Shown here piece by piece: positions 6,142 to 7,495 of a DNA stretch of 7,495 nt. The notes under the pieces are model-generated. The model had not been told where the DNA came from, searched no databases, and saw nothing but the letters and a program-made list of their open reading frames with translations. The stretch spans positions 1 to 7,495 of the forward strand of contig PLXB01000229.1 in assembly GCA_003151215.1 (NCBI GenBank), read 5' to 3'. The first letter of the stretch is position 1. Each line of letters begins with the position of its first letter. Made by a program: the position numbers and the translations under genes. This DNA is from Ignavibacteriota bacterium. GTDB taxonomy: Bacteria; Bacteroidota; Kapaibacteriia; Palsa-1295.

Positions 6142-6768
6142 ATGGAAAATGTTACTCGTTTCTTAAAAGCTCTGACGGTAATGTTTGTGGGGCTTTGTTT
6201 CTGTTTTATTCCAACTTTGGTTGAGGCATCCTGTCCGTCATCCGTTCCTGATAACAGTGGTACAGGATGGACGCCCGGCACACCTTGTTTTATTATGACT
6301 TTAAATCTTGACGGTTCCGATTGTCAATTTAATGTGTGCTGGTGTTATAGATTAGTTACCGGTACACAATATTTCGATTATGTTATTACTTCAATAATTA
6401 AAGTAGATGGAACTTGCGGGACCACAAATATAAACTATTATACCGTTGAACAGTTATATTCTCTTATAACACAGGCACTTCATAAATTAATTATAGTGGA
6501 TCCAGCTTACGCTGTGTACTCAAGTTCCATTCCCGCATGTGGGAGTGGTTATGCAAAGTTGCTTAGGCGTGAGATTAAAGCAAACTGCTGGGAAGTCCAG
6601 TCACCGTCTGGAGGCAACGGAGGGGCAATTTATGTATGTGCTGGTACCGGATGGTGTATTGTAGAAGACAGTGTATGTATGGGATCAGACGGATATCCAC
6701 AAACTACAGGTACCAACTCATATACGTATACAGGTACGTGCCTTTGCAACAACACTGGTTGTAATTGA
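6142..6768 (+). CDS. Secreted cysteine-rich protein of unknown function
   Basis: A 208-residue protein with a signal peptide: basic start (MENVTRFLK), hydrophobic core 10-26, and likely signal peptidase I cleavage after VEA (27-29). The mature part of about 179 residues has 14 cysteines (31, 49, 61, 66, 68, 92, 133, 149, 166, 172, 179, 200, 202, 207). The even number suggests up to seven disulfides and an extracytoplasmic, stable fold. Other landmarks are WTPGTPC (43-49), VCWCYR (65-70), a YFDYVITSI stretch (77-85), a lone hydrophobic helix-like segment (102-119) and a cysteine-dense Gly/Thr-rich tail. No heme CxxCH motif, metal-cluster pattern, catalytic triad or sorting domain is seen. I recognise no family. 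The ATG has no adjacent Shine-Dalgarno; a GAGGGAGAG at 6092-6100 is too far away. It is probably monocistronic, bounded by the divergent regulator and a strong terminator, and may be controlled by that regulator. Confidence 0.85.
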   Translation: MENVTRFLKALTVMFVGLCFCFIPTLVEASCPSSVPDNSGTGWTPGTPCFIMTLNLDGSDCQFNVCWCYRLVTGTQYFDYVITSIIKVDGTCGTTNINYYTVEQLYSLITQALHKLIIVDPAYAVYSSSIPACGSGYAKLLRREIKANCWEVQSPSGGNGGAIYVCAGTGWCIVEDSVCMGSDGYPQTTGTNSYTYTGTCLCNNTGCN

Positions 6769-6788
6769 TTCTTATTCTCTGTTTCACA

Positions 6789-6818
6789 GGCGCCTTTAAA
6801 ATTATTTTTGAAGGCGCC
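6789..6818 (+). terminator. Strong intrinsic terminator after the cysteine-rich gene
   Basis: GGCGCC arms extend to a 13-bp stem (6789-6801 with 6806-6818, one T-G wobble) with a 4-nt TTAT loop, starting 20 nt after the stop. T-rich sequence follows (ACTTTCTT, then seven T at 6834-6840). No T-run lies on the other side, so it acts on the plus strand. Confidence 0.85.
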
Positions 6819-6833
6819 GAACTTTCTTAGATA

Positions 6834-6841
6834 TTTTTTTG
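6834..6841 (+). promoter_or_regulatory. TTTTTTTG tract, possible -7 element of the Asp-box protein gene
   Basis: TTTTTTTG ends exactly 34 nt before the ATG at 6875, as in both lipoprotein genes. A competing perfect TAnnTTTG match (TAATTTTG, 6855-6862) lies closer, but it has no TTG at the usual distance and would leave a leader of only a few bases. The T-run also follows the terminator hairpin, so it may serve that instead. Confidence 0.3.
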
Positions 6842-6869
6842 GTAATAGTAGATGTAATTTTGGTAATAG
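6837..6869 (+). repeat. Two direct copies of TTTTGGTAATAG, 21 bp apart
   Basis: The 12-bp sequence TTTTGGTAATAG occurs at 6837-6848 and again at 6858-6869, just before the ATG at 6875. The 21-bp period equals about two DNA turns, so a protein could bind both copies on one face. It could also be a simple local duplication. Confidence 0.5.
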
Positions 6870-6874
6870 AATAT

Positions 6875-7495
6875 ATGAAATCTCATAGGAAAAGAAGTTT
6901 TTTTTTGCTACAGCTTTTTATCCTATCTATCATTTCTATACAATCGTCGCGTGCTCAAGAGATGTATGGCTGGCAAGAAATAGGAATAAAAACATTTCTG
7001 TCTGCACAATTTCTTACTGGTGAAAAGATTATTGTAGTAGGAAGTCAGGGGCATATCAAGCTTTCTTCCGATGGGGGTGCTACATGGCATACAAATAATC
7101 TGAATCCAAATATTGCTCTGGAATCTGTTAGTTTTATTGATTCGCTGCATGGAATGATCTGCGCACTGAGCGGAGAGATATTTAATTCATCAGATGGCGG
7201 CAATTCCTGGTTGCAGAAAAGTATCGTGTCATCAAAGCAACTGAGCAAGATACTCATGGTTTCAAGCGATACGGCGTATATATGTGGCGGGAGCGGGGCT
7301 CTATTCCGTACCGCAAATGGCGGAAAAAATTGGGATTCTCTTGCGTCCGGTAGTCCATTTTATCTTCGGAATCTGTATTTTCAAACTTCTCGGGCAGGAT
7401 ATGCTATTGGCGATAGCGGTACGATTTTGAAAACAACGAATGCAGGTACAGCATGGACTTTGCTGCCGACGGATTCGGCATTTCAGCTTCTCGGC
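6875..7495 (+). CDS. Exported Asp-box (BNR/YCF48-like) repeat protein, 3' partial
   Basis: The first 207 residues of a protein that runs past the window end. The N-terminus is a signal peptide: KSHRKR, hydrophobic 9-21, likely cleavage after SRA (25-27). After it come four Asp-box repeats: SSDGGATW (64-71), SSDGGNSW (105-112), TANGGKNW (146-153) and TTNAGTAW (187-194). They are spaced exactly 41 residues apart, each preceded by a glycine-rich strand such as GSGALFR. This pattern is that of beta-propellers annotated as YCF48-like, photosystem II stability factor-like or BNR/sialidase-type repeats. In non-photosynthetic Bacteroidota they are common extracellular proteins, often with a C-terminal type IX secretion sorting domain, which would lie outside this window. 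No enzyme activity is implied by the repeats. The start is the first ATG that gives a full signal peptide. Confidence 0.88.
   Translation, partial: MKSHRKRSFFLLQLFILSIISIQSSRAQEMYGWQEIGIKTFLSAQFLTGEKIIVVGSQGHIKLSSDGGATWHTNNLNPNIALESVSFIDSLHGMICALSGEIFNSSDGGNSWLQKSIVSSKQLSKILMVSSDTAYICGGSGALFRTANGGKNWDSLASGSPFYLRNLYFQTSRAGYAIGDSGTILKTTNAGTAWTLLPTDSAFQLLG

Noticed and set aside
6074..6166. 30-codon open frame starting ATGGTGTCA and overlapping the start of the cysteine-rich gene
   Set aside because: No ribosome-binding site, no recognisable peptide, and the length is expected by chance; an upstream-ORF role cannot be supported.
5711..6768. Regulator and cysteine-rich gene as a toxin-antitoxin pair
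   Set aside because: The genes are divergent and the second product has a signal peptide, with no toxin fold motif visible.

Overview
The window looks like a chromosomal segment from a bacterium of the Bacteroidota/Chlorobiota (FCB) group, possibly an Ignavibacteria- or Kapabacteria-like lineage. This is inferred from three things. There is a promoter of the Bacteroidota type (TTG, 19 nt, TAnnTTTG) before pheT. Several genes lack a Shine-Dalgarno sequence, although zapA has one. Small lipoproteins and an exported Asp-box (BNR/YCF48-like) repeat protein are interspersed with core genes. The exact taxon cannot be fixed from the sequence alone.

Left part (1-2214): the 3' end of pheS (phenylalanyl-tRNA synthetase alpha chain), then two tandem, clearly paralogous lipoprotein genes of unknown function. 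A strong hairpin terminator closes this block.

Middle (2236-5706): a likely operon with its own promoter. It holds pheT (complete beta chain of the same synthetase), a 205-residue coiled-coil protein, and zapA (FtsZ-ring-associated protein). The two synthetase subunits are therefore separated by about 1.9 kb and probably transcribed independently. The coiled-coil protein is tightly packed between pheT and zapA and may work with ZapA.

Right part (5711-7495): accessory-looking and visibly more AT-rich. A small XRE-family helix-turn-helix regulator on the minus strand converges on zapA with only 4 bp between the stop codons. Divergent from it is a secreted protein with 14 cysteines in its mature part, which I do not recognise. 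The intergenic region between them carries a perfect 9-bp inverted repeat that is a good operator candidate. A strong terminator follows the cysteine-rich gene. Then begins an exported Asp-box beta-propeller-like protein that runs off the window.

The main unexplained pattern is a TTTTTTTG tract placed exactly 34 nt before the ATG of three separate genes, all encoding exported proteins (both lipoproteins and the Asp-box protein). No tRNA, rRNA, CRISPR array, transposase or insertion-sequence ends were seen. No gene-free stretch exceeds 300 bases.
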